The notes: a model not told the origin generated them from the letters alone. A stretch of 64,000 nucleotides of DNA from Pedococcus badiiscoriae (GCF_013408925.1 NZ_JACCAB010000001.1:558001-622000); one strand, 5' to 3'; counted from the first letter of the stretch, positions 8,704-18,425 are shown. Numbers and translations are program-made.

Positions 8704-10067
8704 CGTGCCACCTCGCTCTCGACCGCGGCCGGACCGTCGTGACCGTCATCGCCCTCGGTCCCGCGCTCCGCGGTCTCGAGCGGGACGAACCGGAGCCGGT
8801 CGGCGCGCATGCCGTCCATGGCCAGGACGGTGATCTCCCAGCCGGGGATCGTGACGGTGTCGCCGACGGTCGGGATGCGGCCGAGTGCGGCCATCACGTA
8901 CCCGCCGGTCGTCTCGTACGCGGGTCCGTCCGGGACCACCGCGCCGAGGCGTTCGCGCACCTCGTCGGGTCGCCACAGCCCTGGCACCGTCCACGACCCG
9001 TCGGTGAACTCCCGGCCCGTGGTGCGGAAGACGTCGTGCTCGTCGGACACCTCGCCGACGATCTCCTCGACGACGTCCTCGAGCGTCACGATGCCTGCGG
9101 TCCCGCCGTACTCATCCACGACGATCGCCAGCTGGAGGCCGTGCTCGCGCAGCATCAACAGCAACGGGTCGAGCCGGATCGTCTCGGGCACGAGCAGCGG
9201 CGGCACCATCAGCGCCGACACCGGCACGTCGGCGCGTCGCTCGTGGGGGACGGCGATCGCGCGCTTGACGTGCACGACCCCGTCGATGTCGTCCCAGTCC
9301 TCGCCGGTGACGGGGAAGCGTGAGTGACCGGTGCGCCGGGCCAGCTGCACGACGTCCTCGGCGGTGGCCGTGCGCTCGATCGACGACGCCCGGGCGCGGG
9401 GGCTCATCACGTCGGCGGCCGTCTGCTCACCGAAGTCGAGCGACTTGGTGACCAGACGGGCGGTGCCCTCGTCGAGCGTCCCGGCCTGGGCGGAGCGTCG
9501 CACCAGCGACGCCAGCTCCTGCGGGGTGCGGGCCCCCGACAGCTCCTCGCGCGGCGTGATGCCCAGGGCGCGCAGGAACAGGTTGGCGGAGCCGTTGAGC
9601 ACGAAGATCAGGGGGCGGGCCACCACCGCGAACCCACGCACCGGCATCGCCACGACCTTCGCCGTGGCCAGCGGCGCGGAGATGCCGAGGAACTGCGGGA
9701 GCAGCTCGCCGAACACCATCGAGAACAGGGTCGCGATGACCAGCGCCAGGCCGGCCGCCACCGAGTCGAGGGTCGAGCCGCTCAGCCCGACCGCCCTCAG
9801 CGGCGTGTGGAGCAGCGCCCCGAGGGACGGCGTCGCCAGGAACCCGAGGACCAGCGTGGTCAGGGTGATGCCGACCTGCGCCGCGGACAGCTGCGTCGAG
9901 AGCCGCCGCAGCGAGCGGAGAACGGGCTCGGCGCGTGAGTCCCCCGCGTCCACCGCCTTCTGCACCGTCGGCCGGTCGAGAGCGACCAACGAGAACTCCG
10001 TGGCCACGAAGAGAGCTGTGCCGATCGTCAAACCCACGCCGGTGAGGACCAGCAACCATTCGGTCAT
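8700..10067 (-). CDS. CNNM/CBS/CorC-domain membrane protein (hemolysin-like, long form)
   Basis: 455-residue protein with the full family layout: a CNNM membrane domain (residues 1-180, with FGELLPQFLGIS), two CBS domains (about 205-335, ending GIVTLEDVVEEIVGEVSDE), and a CorC/HlyC domain (about 345-430). A charged, low-complexity tail ends the protein. It is likely a divalent-cation exporter or regulator acting with the shorter downstream paralogue, perhaps as a heterodimer (inference). The ATG start at 10067 has no ribosome site but a TAGGAT box nine bases upstream. Confidence 0.88.
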   Translation of the reverse strand: MTEWLLVLTGVGLTIGTALFVATEFSLVALDRPTVQKAVDAGDSRAEPVLRSLRRLSTQLSAAQVGITLTTLVLGFLATPSLGALLHTPLRAVGLSGSTLDSVAAGLALVIATLFSMVFGELLPQFLGISAPLATAKVVAMPVRGFAVVARPLIFVLNGSANLFLRALGITPREELSGARTPQELASLVRRSAQAGTLDEGTARLVTKSLDFGEQTAADVMSPRARASSIERTATAEDVVQLARRTGHSRFPVTGEDWDDIDGVVHVKRAIAVPHERRADVPVSALMVPPLLVPETIRLDPLLLMLREHGLQLAIVVDEYGGTAGIVTLEDVVEEIVGEVSDEHDVFRTTGREFTDGSWTVPGLWRPDEVRERLGAVVPDGPAYETTGGYVMAALGRIPTVGDTVTIPGWEITVLAMDGMRADRLRFVPLETAERGTEGDDGHDGPAAVESEVAR

Positions 10068-10076
10068 AGTGCCGAC

Positions 10077-10082
10077 ATCCTA
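10077..10082 (-). promoter_or_regulatory. Candidate -10 box of the CNNM operon
   Basis: TAGGAT on the minus strand ends nine bases before the ATG of the long CNNM gene, which has no Shine-Dalgarno sequence. A near-leaderless transcript is likely. Confidence 0.45.
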
Positions 10083-10101
10083 GGGTCCGCACCGCATCCG
10101 A

Positions 10102-10137
10102 GCCGACTCGCCGACAGCTCGGGCCGACTCGCCGACA
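10102..10137. repeat. 15-bp direct repeat, 21-bp period, in a divergent intergenic region
   Basis: GCCGACTCGCCGACA occurs twice (10102-10116 and 10123-10137). A 21-bp period is two helical turns, so both copies face the same side of the DNA. It lies between the divergent CNNM operon and the ABC exporter operon and could be an operator. Confidence 0.5.
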
Positions 10138-10203
10138 ACCCGGTTGACCCTTCCCCTACGTCTGTTGGCAGGATGAGCCCATGCCACTCAACTGGGGGAA
10201 TCG

Positions 10204-11217
10204 ATGACCACGGCGACACCGACGACACCGACGAGAGCGCGAGAGGGCACGCGGATCGAGGTGCGCGACCTGACGAAGCGGTTCGGCACCTTCACGGCTG
10301 TCGACAACCTGTCCTTCACCGTCGAGCCGGGCCGGATCACCGGCTTCCTCGGGCCCAACGGCGCGGGCAAGACCACCACCCTGCGCATGCTGCTCGGCCT
10401 CGTCAAGCCGTCGAGCGGCACCGCCACGATCGGCGACCTCGCCTACCACGACATCCCCCAGCCCATGGCAGTCGTGGGCTCGGCCCTCGAGGCCACCAAC
10501 TTCCACCCGGGTCGCACCGGACGCGACCACCTGAGGATCCTGGCCGACACGGCCGGGGTCGGCATCCAGAAGGTCGACGAGATGCTGGAGCTCGTCGGCA
10601 TCCCGGCTGCCGCCCGCAAGCGTGCCGGCGGCTACTCGATGGGCATGCGCCAGCGACTCGGCCTCGCGGCGGCCATGCTCGCCGACCCGCAGGTGCTCAT
10701 CCTCGACGAACCGGCGAACGGCCTGGACCCCGAGGGCATCCGGTGGCTGCGCGGGTTCCTGCGCCACCTGTCCGCCCAGGGCAAGACCGTGCTGATCTCC
10801 AGCCACATGCTGCAGGAGGTCGAGCAGACGGTCGACGACGTCGTCATCATCAACAACGGCAAGCTGGTCAAGCAGGGCGCCATGTCCGACCTGCACGGCG
10901 AAGCCCACGTGATCGTCCGCACCACCGACCTCGACGCCCTCGCCGGAGCACTGCGGGTCGCCGACGTGACCACCGAGCTGCAGGACGGTGCCCTGCTGGC
11001 CCAGACCCACGACCTGCGCCTCATCGGCGACGTGGCCCTGCGCGCCGGGCTGCCGATCTACGAGCTCCGCCAGACCACGACCGACCTCGAGGCGCTGTTC
11101 TTCGAGCTGACCGAGGGGACCAACCGCAACCTCGGTGACGGAGCCTCGGCCGGCTTCGGACAGGGCGCCGCGCCCGCACGAGATGCCATCACCGGACAGG
11201 AAGGGGCGCACGCATGA
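10204..11217 (+). CDS. ABC-2 type exporter, ATP-binding subunit
   Basis: 337-residue ABC ATPase with Walker A GPNGAGKTT, signature YSMGMRQRLGL, Walker B VLILDEPANGLDP and the SSHMLQEVEQ switch histidine region. A C-terminal extension of about 100 residues resembles those of CcmA/DrrA-type exporter ATPases for drugs, lipids or antibiotics. The ATG start lies just after GGGGGAATCG. It overlaps the permease gene by four bases. No substrate can be assigned; drug or lipid export is typical of the class. Confidence 0.9.
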   Translation: MTTATPTTPTRAREGTRIEVRDLTKRFGTFTAVDNLSFTVEPGRITGFLGPNGAGKTTTLRMLLGLVKPSSGTATIGDLAYHDIPQPMAVVGSALEATNFHPGRTGRDHLRILADTAGVGIQKVDEMLELVGIPAAARKRAGGYSMGMRQRLGLAAAMLADPQVLILDEPANGLDPEGIRWLRGFLRHLSAQGKTVLISSHMLQEVEQTVDDVVIINNGKLVKQGAMSDLHGEAHVIVRTTDLDALAGALRVADVTTELQDGALLAQTHDLRLIGDVALRAGLPIYELRQTTTDLEALFFELTEGTNRNLGDGASAGFGQGAAPARDAITGQEGAHA

Positions 11218-12014
11218 CCGCCGCGATCCGCGCCGAGTTCCGCAAGTTCTTCACGACCCGGATGTGGTGGGGGCTGGCGATCGCCATCTTCCTCGCCGGG
11301 ATCGCCCTCGCGGTCGCGTTCGGCTTCATCTACACACTCAAGCCCGACCCCGCCGAGCACCGCCCCATGGGCACGCCGCTGCAGATCGCGAACAGCGTCT
11401 ACACCGCCGGCCTGGGCGTCGGCTACCTGCTCACCCTCACCATCGGCGTGATGCAGATCGGGTCCGAGTACCGCCACAAGACGATCACCAGCACGTTCCT
11501 CGGCACGCCCCGGCGCGCCAGGGTCATGGGGGCCAAGGTCATCGCCCTGCTCGGCATCGGCGCCATCTACGGCCTCATCTCGCTCGCCGGCTCGGTGCTC
11601 GCCGGGGCGATCGTCCTGCACGCCCGGGGCTACGCGCCGTTCCCCGAGGCGGGGGTCTTCCGCACCCTGGCCCTGAGCCTGCTCGTCCTCGGTCTCTGGG
11701 CGCTCATCGGCCTGGGCGCAGGCATCCTCATCCCCAACCAGGTCGCGGCGCTGCTGATCTCGGTGGGCGTGGCATGGATCGTCGAGCCGCTGGCCGGTTT
11801 CGGCCTCGGCTTCTGGTCCTGGGGTCGCGACCACATCGTCCCCTACCTGCCCAGCCAGGCCACCAGCGCCATGGTGAGCGGGGTGTCCCGCGGCGGCGGC
11901 GGACAAACCGTGCACGAGCTCACCTGGTGGGGTGGCGCGCTCATGCTCGCCGCGTACGCCGCGGTGATGGCCGGGTTCGGCTCCTGGCGCACGGTGCGCA
12001 GCGACATCAGCTAG
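11214..12014 (+). CDS. ABC-2 type exporter, permease subunit
   Basis: 266-residue membrane protein with about six hydrophobic segments, starting with an amphipathic N-terminus (TAAIRAEFRKFFTTRMWWGL) followed by GLAIAIFLAGIALAVAF. This layout matches ABC-2 family permeases partnered with CcmA-like ATPases. ATG overlaps the ATPase stop (ATGA), so the two are made together. No periplasmic partner is nearby. Confidence 0.85.
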   Translation: MTAAIRAEFRKFFTTRMWWGLAIAIFLAGIALAVAFGFIYTLKPDPAEHRPMGTPLQIANSVYTAGLGVGYLLTLTIGVMQIGSEYRHKTITSTFLGTPRRARVMGAKVIALLGIGAIYGLISLAGSVLAGAIVLHARGYAPFPEAGVFRTLALSLLVLGLWALIGLGAGILIPNQVAALLISVGVAWIVEPLAGFGLGFWSWGRDHIVPYLPSQATSAMVSGVSRGGGGQTVHELTWWGGALMLAAYAAVMAGFGSWRTVRSDIS

Positions 12015-12083
12015 GCGCGGCGGGGGTGGTGAGGAACGTCTCGGAAACTGTTCCCCGCCGCACCGAGGTGAGACGTGCGGGGC

Positions 12084-12089
12084 TAGGCT
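12084..12089 (+). promoter_or_regulatory. Candidate -10 box of kgd
   Basis: TAGGCT, 54 bp before the kgd GTG, would give a leader of roughly 45 nt that includes an AAAGAGG ribosome site. No clear -35 element is visible. Confidence 0.35.
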
Positions 12090-12143
12090 GGGAGCACGTA
12101 ATTGCCCCGTCATTGTCGACGCTACGAAAGAGGCGTATCCGCC

Positions 12144-15100
12144 GTGCCCGACCAGTCCCCGACCAACGACCCCATGGCGGCCTTCGGGCCGAACGAGTGG
12201 CTCGTGGACGAGCTGTATGAGCAGTACAAGAACGACAAGAACTCCGTCGACAAGGCGTGGTGGTCCCTCTTCGAGGACTACCAGCCCGGCACGGACCGCC
12301 CGGCCGGTGACGCCCGTGCCGTGAACGGATCGGGGTCGAACGGGACCGCCGCTCCCGCACAGTCCGCGCCCGCCGCTCCCGCGGCCCCCACCGCTCCCGC
12401 TGCGTCCGCGCCGGCCGCCCAGCCTGCTACCGCCGCCCAGCCTGCTGCCACGCCCACCGCCGCGCCCGCCCAGTCCACGACCTCGGCCCAGACGACGGAC
12501 AAGCCCGACGCCCTCACCGACAAGGCCGTCGCCGACAAGCCCGAGGACAAGGAAGCCGTGACCGGTGGCGAGGCCGCCGCCGCCGTCAAGGAGGTGCCCA
12601 AGCCGCGCGAGCCCGAGGCCCCCAAGCAGCCCGTGCCGGTCAACCAGGACCAAGTCAAGCCGCTGCGCGGCGCCAGTGCCCGCACCGTCACCAACATGGA
12701 GACGTCGCTGACCGTCCCCACCGCCACGAGCGTCCGCGCGGTGCCGGCCAAGCTGCTCATCGACAACCGGGTCGTCATCAACAACCACCTGCAGCGCTCC
12801 CGCGGCGGCAAGGTGTCCTTCACCCACCTGATCGGCTACGCCCTCGTCAAGGCGCTGGGCCACATGCCCGAGATGAACAACGGCTTCACCGAGGAGAACG
12901 GCAAGCCGGCCCTGGTCGTCCCGGGCCACGTGAACCTCGGCCTGGCCATCGACATGGCCAAGCCGGACGGCACCCGCCAGCTCCTGGTCCCCTCCATCAA
13001 GTCCGCCGAGTCGATGGACTTCGCCCACTTCTGGACCGCCTACGAGGACATCGTCCGCAAGGCCCGCGGCGGCAAGCTCACCGTCGAGGACTTCCAGGGC
13101 ACCACGCTGACCCTGACCAACCCGGGCACCATCGGCACCGTCCACTCGGTCCCGCGCCTGATGGCGGGGCAGGGAGCGATCATCGGGGTCGGCGCCCTCG
13201 AGTACCCGGCCGAGTGGCAGGGGGCGAGCCAGGAGACCATCAACCGCAACGCCGTCTCGAAGATCATCACGCTCACCTCGACCTACGACCACCGCATCAT
13301 CCAGGGCGCGCAGTCCGGCGACTTCCTGCGGATCGTGCACCAGCTGCTGCTCGGCGAGAACGGCTTCTACGACGAGATCTTCGAGAGCCTGCGGCTGCCG
13401 TACGAGCCGGTGCGCTGGGTGCGCGACATCTCGGCCCACCACGACGACGACGTCAACAAGACCGCCCGCGTCCAGGAGCTCATCCACGCCTACCGCGTGC
13501 GCGGCCACCTGATGGCCGACACCGACCCCCTCGAGTACCGCCAGCGGCGCCACCCCGACCTCGACGTCACCTCGCACGGGCTGACCCTCTGGGACCTCGA
13601 GCGCGACTTCGCGACCGGCGGCTTCGGGGGTGCGCCGATGCTGCGCCTGCGCAAGATCCTCGGCATCCTGCGCGACTCGTACTGCCGCACCATCGGCACC
13701 GAGTACATGCACATCCAGGACCCCGAACAGCGCCGCTGGCTCCAGGACAAGATCGAGGTCGGCTACGCCAAGCCCGGCCCCGACGAGCAGCTGCGGATCC
13801 TGCGCCGGCTCAACGCCGCCGAGGCGTTCGAGACGTTCCTGCAGACTAAGTTCGTGGGGCAGAAGCGGTTCAGCCTCGAGGGCGGCGAGTCGGTCATCGC
13901 GCTGCTCGACCGCATCCTGTGCCGCGCCGCCGCAGACTCGATGGACGAGGTCTGCATCGGTATGCCGCACCGTGGCCGGCTCAACGTGCTCGCCAACATC
14001 GCGGGCAAGTCGTACGGCCAGATCTTCCGTGAGTTCGAGGGCAAGCAGGACCCCAAGTCCGTGCAGGGCTCGGGCGACGTGAAGTACCACCTCGGCACCG
14101 AGGGCGAGTTCGTCGCCGAGGACGGCAGCAAGACCAAGGTCTACCTCGCCGCCAACCCCTCGCACCTGGAGGCGGTCAACCCGGTCCTCGAGGGCATCAC
14201 CCGCGCCAAGCAGGACCGGCTCGACCTCGCGGGCGAGGACTTCACCGTGCTGCCCCTGCTGATGCACGGAGACGCGGCCTTCGCGGGCCAGGGTGTCGTC
14301 GCCGAGACCCTCAACCTCTCGCAGCTGCGCGGCTACCGCACCGGCGGCACGATCCACGTCGTGATCAACAACCAGGTCGGCTTCACGACCTCGCCGAGCG
14401 CCTCCCGGTCGAGCACGTACTCGACCGACGTCGCCCGGATGATCCAGGCGCCGATCTTCCACGTGAACGGCGACGACCCCGAGGCCTGCGTCCGGGTGGC
14501 CGAGCTCGCGTACGAGTTCCGGCAGGAGTTCAACAAGGACGTCGTCATCGACATGGTGTGCTACCGGCGCCGCGGTCACAACGAGGGCGACGACCCCTCG
14601 ATGACCCAGCCGCTGATGTACAACCTCATCGAGGCCAAGCGCTCGGTCCGCAAGCTCTACACCGAGGCCCTGATCGGTCGCGGCGACATCGGGCAGGAGG
14701 AGGCCGAGGCAGCGCTGCGCGACTACCAGCAGCAGCTCGAGCGGGTGTTCGTCGAGACCAAGGCCGCGCTCAAGGAGGCCGCGACCACGGCCGACCCGAG
14801 CGACCCCACGCTGGCCGGCACCGACGCCGAGGGCCACTCGGGGCTCGAGCCGCCGGCCGCGCAGGCCACCGACAGGGCCACCCGTTCAGCGGACCAGACG
14901 GCCGTCCCCGCCGACCAGCTCCAGCACATCGGTGACGCGTTCGTGAACCCGCCGCCCGGCTTCACCGTGCACCCCAAGCTGCTCCAGGCCATGGAGAAGC
15001 GCGCACAGTCCACCCGCCAGGGTGGGATCGACTGGGCGACCGGTGAGCTGCTGGCGTTCGGGTCGCTGCTCATGGAGGGCACCCCGGTGCGCCTCGCCGG

Positions 15101-16061
15101 GCAGGACAGCCGCCGCGGCACCTTCGTCCAGCGCCACGCGGTCCTCATCGACAAGAACACCGCCGAGGAGTGGACTCCGCTGCTGTACCTCGGCGAGGGC
15201 CAGGCCCGGTTCTGGGTCTACGACTCGCTGCTGTCCGAGTTCGCGGCGATGGGCTTCGAGTACGGCTACTCCGTCGAACGTCCCGACGCACTCGTCCTGT
15301 GGGAGGCGCAGTTCGGCGACTTCCTCAACGGTGCGCAGACGATCATCGACGAGTTCATCTCCTCCTCGGAGCAGAAGTGGGGCCAGCGCTCGTCCGTCGT
15401 GCTGCTGCTCCCCCACGGCTACGAGGGCCAGGGTCCCGACCACTCCTCCGCCCGCATCGAGCGTTTCCTGCAGATGTGCGCCGAGGACAACATGACGGTG
15501 GCCTACCCCTCGACGCCGGCGAGCTACTTCCACCTGCTGCGGCGCCAGGCCTACGCCCGCCCCCGTCGTCCGCTGATCGTCTTCACCCCGAAGTCGATGC
15601 TGCGGCTCAAGGCGGCGAGCAGCATGCCGACCGACTTCACCGAGGGCACCTTCCGGCCGGTGCTGCCGGACCGCGCGTCGTTCGACCCGGCGGGTGTCAC
15701 CCGCGTCCTGCTCGCCAGCGGCAAGGTCGTCTACGACCTCGAGGCAGCCCGCGACAAGGCCGAGGACACCTCCACGGCCATCCTGCGGGTCGAGCAGCTC
15801 GCGCCGCTGCCCGCCAAGGAGATCGCCGCCGAGCTCGCGAAGTACCCCGGTGCCGAGGTCGTGTGGGTCCAGGACGAGCCCGTCAACCAGGGTGCCTGGC
15901 CGTTCATGGCGCTCAACCTGCCGCAGGCCCTCGCCCAGCTGGGTGAGACCCGCCAGCTGCGGGTCGTCTCGCGCAAGGCATCCGCCTCACCGGCCACCGG
16001 GTCGAGCAAGCGGCACGCCGAGCAGCAGGCCGAGCTGATCGCAGCGGCCTTCGCCCGCTAG
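12144..16061 (+). CDS. kgd: Multifunctional 2-oxoglutarate dehydrogenase E1/E2 (Kgd/OdhA type)
   Basis: 1305-residue TCA-cycle enzyme joining the ThDP-dependent E1 of 2-oxoglutarate dehydrogenase to a succinyltransferase-type E2 domain, as in Mycobacterium and Corynebacterium. Residues 1-45 form the N-terminal segment ([16 protein letters not shown]). Residues about 50-180 are an Ala/Pro/Thr-rich linker. The E2 acyltransferase domain spans about 180-430, with the catalytic motif DHRIIQGA near 382. E1 occupies the rest, with ThDP-binding GDAAFAGQG near 708 and NNQVGFTT near 742. The lipoyl domain is absent, as in the family. GTG 12144 has AAAGAGG ten bases upstream; the longer frame would add a Cys/Arg-rich tail and is rejected. 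Confidence 0.96.
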   Translation: MPDQSPTNDPMAAFGPNEWLVDELYEQYKNDKNSVDKAWWSLFEDYQPGTDRPAGDARAVNGSGSNGTAAPAQSAPAAPAAPTAPAASAPAAQPATAAQPAATPTAAPAQSTTSAQTTDKPDALTDKAVADKPEDKEAVTGGEAAAAVKEVPKPREPEAPKQPVPVNQDQVKPLRGASARTVTNMETSLTVPTATSVRAVPAKLLIDNRVVINNHLQRSRGGKVSFTHLIGYALVKALGHMPEMNNGFTEENGKPALVVPGHVNLGLAIDMAKPDGTRQLLVPSIKSAESMDFAHFWTAYEDIVRKARGGKLTVEDFQGTTLTLTNPGTIGTVHSVPRLMAGQGAIIGVGALEYPAEWQGASQETINRNAVSKIITLTSTYDHRIIQGAQSGDFLRIVHQLLLGENGFYDEIFESLRLPYEPVRWVRDISAHHDDDVNKTARVQELIHAYRVRGHLMADTDPLEYRQRRHPDLDVTSHGLTLWDLERDFATGGFGGAPMLRLRKILGILRDSYCRTIGTEYMHIQDPEQRRWLQDKIEVGYAKPGPDEQLRILRRLNAAEAFETFLQTKFVGQKRFSLEGGESVIALLDRILCRAAADSMDEVCIGMPHRGRLNVLANIAGKSYGQIFREFEGKQDPKSVQGSGDVKYHLGTEGEFVAEDGSKTKVYLAANPSHLEAVNPVLEGITRAKQDRLDLAGEDFTVLPLLMHGDAAFAGQGVVAETLNLSQLRGYRTGGTIHVVINNQVGFTTSPSASRSSTYSTDVARMIQAPIFHVNGDDPEACVRVAELAYEFRQEFNKDVVIDMVCYRRRGHNEGDDPSMTQPLMYNLIEAKRSVRKLYTEALIGRGDIGQEEAEAALRDYQQQLERVFVETKAALKEAATTADPSDPTLAGTDAEGHSGLEPPAAQATDRATRSADQTAVPADQLQHIGDAFVNPPPGFTVHPKLLQAMEKRAQSTRQGGIDWATGELLAFGSLLMEGTPVRLAGQDSRRGTFVQRHAVLIDKNTAEEWTPLLYLGEGQARFWVYDSLLSEFAAMGFEYGYSVERPDALVLWEAQFGDFLNGAQTIIDEFISSSEQKWGQRSSVVLLLPHGYEGQGPDHSSARIERFLQMCAEDNMTVAYPSTPASYFHLLRRQAYARPRRPLIVFTPKSMLRLKAASSMPTDFTEGTFRPVLPDRASFDPAGVTRVLLASGKVVYDLEAARDKAEDTSTAILRVEQLAPLPAKEIAAELAKYPGAEVVWVQDEPVNQGAWPFMALNLPQALAQLGETRQLRVVSRKASASPATGSSKRHAEQQAELIAAAFAR

Positions 16062-16095
16062 GACGACGTCCGGTCTAGGCCGCGCGGAGCGGAGG

Positions 16096-16168
16096 TCTGT
16101 GCACAGAGGTGGCGGTGTCTGCCCCATGAGCAGGTCGGTGGGAGGAACGCTGGATGTCTGTGCACAGA
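16096..16168 (-). repeat. Paired-palindrome intergenic repeat, copy A
   Basis: Two TCTGTGCACAGA palindromes at 16096-16107 and 16157-16168, start-to-start distance 61 bp. The 49 bp between them, read on the minus strand, match copies B (38475) and C (39680), with 35 of 49 bases identical to C by hand alignment. Conserved blocks include TTCCTCCC, GCTCA and GCAGAC. It lies in the kgd downstream region and is in inverted orientation to copies B and C. Confidence 0.85.
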
Positions 16169-16254
16169 CCTTTGCTGCCGCCGGCTCAGCGTGCCCCCAG
16201 CCGATAGCGTCCGGTATGCCGCGTGGCTGGCTCAGCCGCGCGGCCTACCCCCGT

Positions 16255-16260
16255 TAACCT
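16255..16260 (+). promoter_or_regulatory. Candidate -10 box of the DUF6104 gene (leaderless)
   Basis: TAACCT ends seven bases before the GTG at 16268, and no ribosome site precedes that start. Confidence 0.5.
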
Positions 16261-16267
16261 TGCAGAC

Positions 16268-16444
16268 GTGTACTTCACGGATCGCGGCATCGAGGAGCTG
16301 GTCGCTCGCCGAGGGGAAGAAGAGGTCTCCTTCGAGTGGCTGGCCGACCAGCTGCGGACGTTCGTGGACCTGAACCCCGAATTCGAGACCCCCGTCGAGC
16401 GGCTGGCCACCTGGCTGGCCCGGCTCGACGACGACGAGGACTGA
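16268..16444 (+). CDS. DUF6104 family small protein
   Basis: 58-residue acidic protein beginning VYFTDRGIEELVARRGEE and ending in a run of aspartates. It matches from memory the DUF6104 family, a short and strongly conserved actinobacterial protein of unknown function usually found near kgd. The GTG start is chosen because the conserved YFTDRGIEEL block follows at once and a TAACCT box sits seven bases upstream. Three bases separate it from the SGNH gene, so the two form an operon. No function can be given. Confidence 0.85.
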   Translation: MYFTDRGIEELVARRGEEEVSFEWLADQLRTFVDLNPEFETPVERLATWLARLDDDED

Positions 16445-16447
16445 CGC

Positions 16448-17098
16448 GTGAGCGACCCCACCTTCACCCCGAGCGCCGAGTTCCAGGTCGCCTCCGACGG
16501 TCCGCGGGACGTGGGAATGGTCTTCGTCGGCGCCTCGCTCGTGGCCGGCGTCGGCGACCCCAAGGGTCAGGGCTGGGTGTCCCGCGTCGTCGGCCGCACG
16601 CACAGCGCCGACCTCGAGCTCACCGCCTACAACCTCGGCGTCCGTGGCGACACGACGGGCGATGTGCTGGCCCGGTGGAAGCCCGAGTGCGCGCCCCGGT
16701 GGCGGGGCCGCGCGGAGAAGCGGCTCGTCATCTCGGTGGGCACCGCCGACGCCATGGGTGGCGTCACGCTGGCCCGGCACCGGCTCAACCTCGCCAACAT
16801 CCTCGACGACGCCGCGAGCGCCGGGATCGGCACGTTCGTCGTGAGCCCGCCGCCGACCGAGGACGAGGAGCTCAACGCCAAGCTCGACGTGCTGGTGGAG
16901 GCGCAGGCAGACGTGTGCGGGCGCCGGACCGTGCCGTTCGTCGACTGCTTCCGGCCGCTGCTCGGTCACGAGCAGTGGCAGAGCGACCTGGCAGCGAGCC
17001 GCGTCGCGCACCACCCGGGCCAGGCCGGTTACGGTCTCATCGCCTGGTTGGTGCTGCACAACGGCTGGTACGACTGGCTGCAGATCTCGCCCAGCTGA
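16448..17098 (+). CDS. SGNH/GDSL-type hydrolase-like protein with altered catalytic blocks
   Basis: 216-residue protein with the SGNH flavodoxin-like outline: block I VFVGASLVAGVGDP (normally GDSL), block II YNLGVRGDTT, block III SVGTADAM (normally GxND), and block V VAHHPGQAGY (normally DxxHP). The nucleophile serine and final histidine are kept. The aspartate beside the serine, the block III asparagine and the block V aspartate position are changed, so esterase activity may be weak, altered or lost. No signal peptide is evident, so it is probably cytoplasmic. It is three bases downstream of the DUF6104 gene. Confidence 0.75.
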   Translation: MSDPTFTPSAEFQVASDGPRDVGMVFVGASLVAGVGDPKGQGWVSRVVGRTHSADLELTAYNLGVRGDTTGDVLARWKPECAPRWRGRAEKRLVISVGTADAMGGVTLARHRLNLANILDDAASAGIGTFVVSPPPTEDEELNAKLDVLVEAQADVCGRRTVPFVDCFRPLLGHEQWQSDLAASRVAHHPGQAGYGLIAWLVLHNGWYDWLQISPS

Positions 17099-17151
17099 CA
17101 GCACAGAAGCCCGGGCCGCCCGGTAGGGCCGCCCGTCGGGGTGAAGCGGAC

Positions 17152-17370
17152 CTACAGGTGCTGGTCGGCCAGGTCGCGCAGGGCGGCCAAGGTCTCGACT
17201 GCGCCGCTGTCGCCGGCCAACCAGGGGTTGATGACCGCCCGCATCTCGGCATCGAGGTCGACCTGCGGCGTCCTGCGACGGCTGACGTGCGGCGCCGGTC
17301 GCACTGCCTGGGGGTTGCCGGTCCACCTCGAGTCGATCACGTCGTCAGGCGACGAGGGGAACTGTTCCAT
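17152..17370 (-). CDS. Hypothetical small protein
   Basis: 72 residues, not recognised. ATG 17370 follows AAGGGACC, with a stronger GAGGAGG further upstream. Codon third positions are strongly G/C as in real genes of this genome. The C-terminal half (DLDAEMRAVINPWLAGDSGAVETLA) looks like a helical soluble domain; the N-terminal half is Pro/Arg-rich and probably disordered. It lies between the SGNH gene, which converges on it, and the MDR gene on the same strand. It could still be a chance frame. Confidence 0.5.
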   Translation of the reverse strand: MEQFPSSPDDVIDSRWTGNPQAVRPAPHVSRRRTPQVDLDAEMRAVINPWLAGDSGAVETLAALRDLADQHL

Positions 17371-17423
17371 GGTCCCTTACTACGCCTCCTCGCCCGAGAT
17401 GCCTAATCGCTTTCAGGCGCGTC

Positions 17424-18413
17424 TCAGCCGGAGCCCTCATCGGCGTCTATGGTGAACACGACCTTGCCGAAAACCTCGCCCGCGGCCATCCTGGCGAAGC
17501 CCTCGCGCGCCCGGCTCAGGGGCAGCGTCGTGTCGATGACCGGCTCGATCTTCCGCTGCACCACGAACTGCGTGAGCCGTTCGAGCTCGGTGCGCGTGCC
17601 CATCGTCGACCCGACGACCCGCAGCTGCTTGAAGAAGATCTTGGTCAGCTCGGCCTTGCTCGGGGCGTCGCCGGACGTGGCGCCGGAGATGACGATGGTC
17701 CCGCCCGGCTTGAGGGAGTTGACCGAGTGCGACCAGGTCGCGGCGCCGACGGTCTCCATGACGGCGTCGACCCGGTCGGGCAGCCGTTCGCCGCTGGCGA
17801 AGGCGCGGTCCGCACCGATCCCCACCGCGAGCCGGCCCTTCTCCTCGTCGCGGGTGGTCACCCACATCCGGTAACCCGCCGCCGACCCGAGCTGCACCAG
17901 GGCCGTGGCCACACCGCCGCCGGCCCCCTGGACCAGCACGGTCGCGCCCGGCGTCAGCCCGGCATTGGTGAACAACATCCGGTATGCCGTGAGCCAGGCC
18001 GTCGACAAGCAGGCGGCGTGCGTCCACGGCAGGTCCGCGGGCTTCGCCACGAGGTTCGTCGTCGGGACGGCAACCTTCTGCGCGAGCGTCCCGTCGTGCA
18101 GCTCCGAGAGCAGCGTCCGGCGCGGGTCGAGGGTCTCGTCGCCCCGCCAGCCCTCGCTGGGAACGACCGCGTGGACGATGACCTCGTTCCCCTCCTCGTC
18201 GACCCCCGCTCCGTCGCAGCCCAGGATCATGGGGAGGCGGTCGGCCGCCAGCCCGACGCCCCGCAGCGACCAGACGTCGTGGTGGTTCAGCCCGGCCGTC
18301 CTGAGCGTGACCGTGGTCCACCCCTCGCGCGGCTGCGGATCCGGCCGCTGCCCCACCTCCAGACCGGACAGCGGGTCATCGGCGGACTGGCGGGCGGCAT
18401 AGGCAGCGAGCAT
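17424..18413 (-). CDS. MDR-family zinc-binding dehydrogenase / quinone oxidoreductase-like
   Basis: 329-residue medium-chain dehydrogenase/reductase. It has the GroES-like N-terminal fold with AGLNHHDVWSLRG and LGCDGAGVV-type motifs, and a Rossmann NAD(P) site with VLVQGAGGGVATALVQL near residue 160. It lacks the structural-zinc cysteine cluster of alcohol dehydrogenases and resembles NADPH:quinone reductase or enoyl-reductase-like members. The substrate is unknown. The ATG start has no ribosome site but a TAGGGT box six bases upstream. Confidence 0.85.
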   Translation of the reverse strand: MLAAYAARQSADDPLSGLEVGQRPDPQPREGWTTVTLRTAGLNHHDVWSLRGVGLAADRLPMILGCDGAGVDEEGNEVIVHAVVPSEGWRGDETLDPRRTLLSELHDGTLAQKVAVPTTNLVAKPADLPWTHAACLSTAWLTAYRMLFTNAGLTPGATVLVQGAGGGVATALVQLGSAAGYRMWVTTRDEEKGRLAVGIGADRAFASGERLPDRVDAVMETVGAATWSHSVNSLKPGGTIVISGATSGDAPSKAELTKIFFKQLRVVGSTMGTRTELERLTQFVVQRKIEPVIDTTLPLSRAREGFARMAAGEVFGKVVFTIDADEGSG

Positions 18414-18419
18414 GCGCCG

Positions 18420-18425
18420 ACCCTA
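18420..18425 (-). promoter_or_regulatory. Candidate -10 box of the MDR gene (leaderless)
   Basis: TAGGGT on the minus strand ends six bases before the ATG at 18413; there is no Shine-Dalgarno sequence. Confidence 0.5.

Noticed and set aside
12102..12143. Upstream extension of kgd by 14 residues
   Set aside because: No ribosome site precedes it, and the extra residues (Cys/Arg-rich) are unlike Kgd N-termini; AAAGAGG supports GTG 12144.
11058..14837. Minus-strand open frame of 1259 codons across the ABC exporter and kgd
   Set aside because: It is antisense to well-supported genes, has Gly/Arg/Val-rich low-complexity protein without motifs, and arises from the high GC third-position bias.
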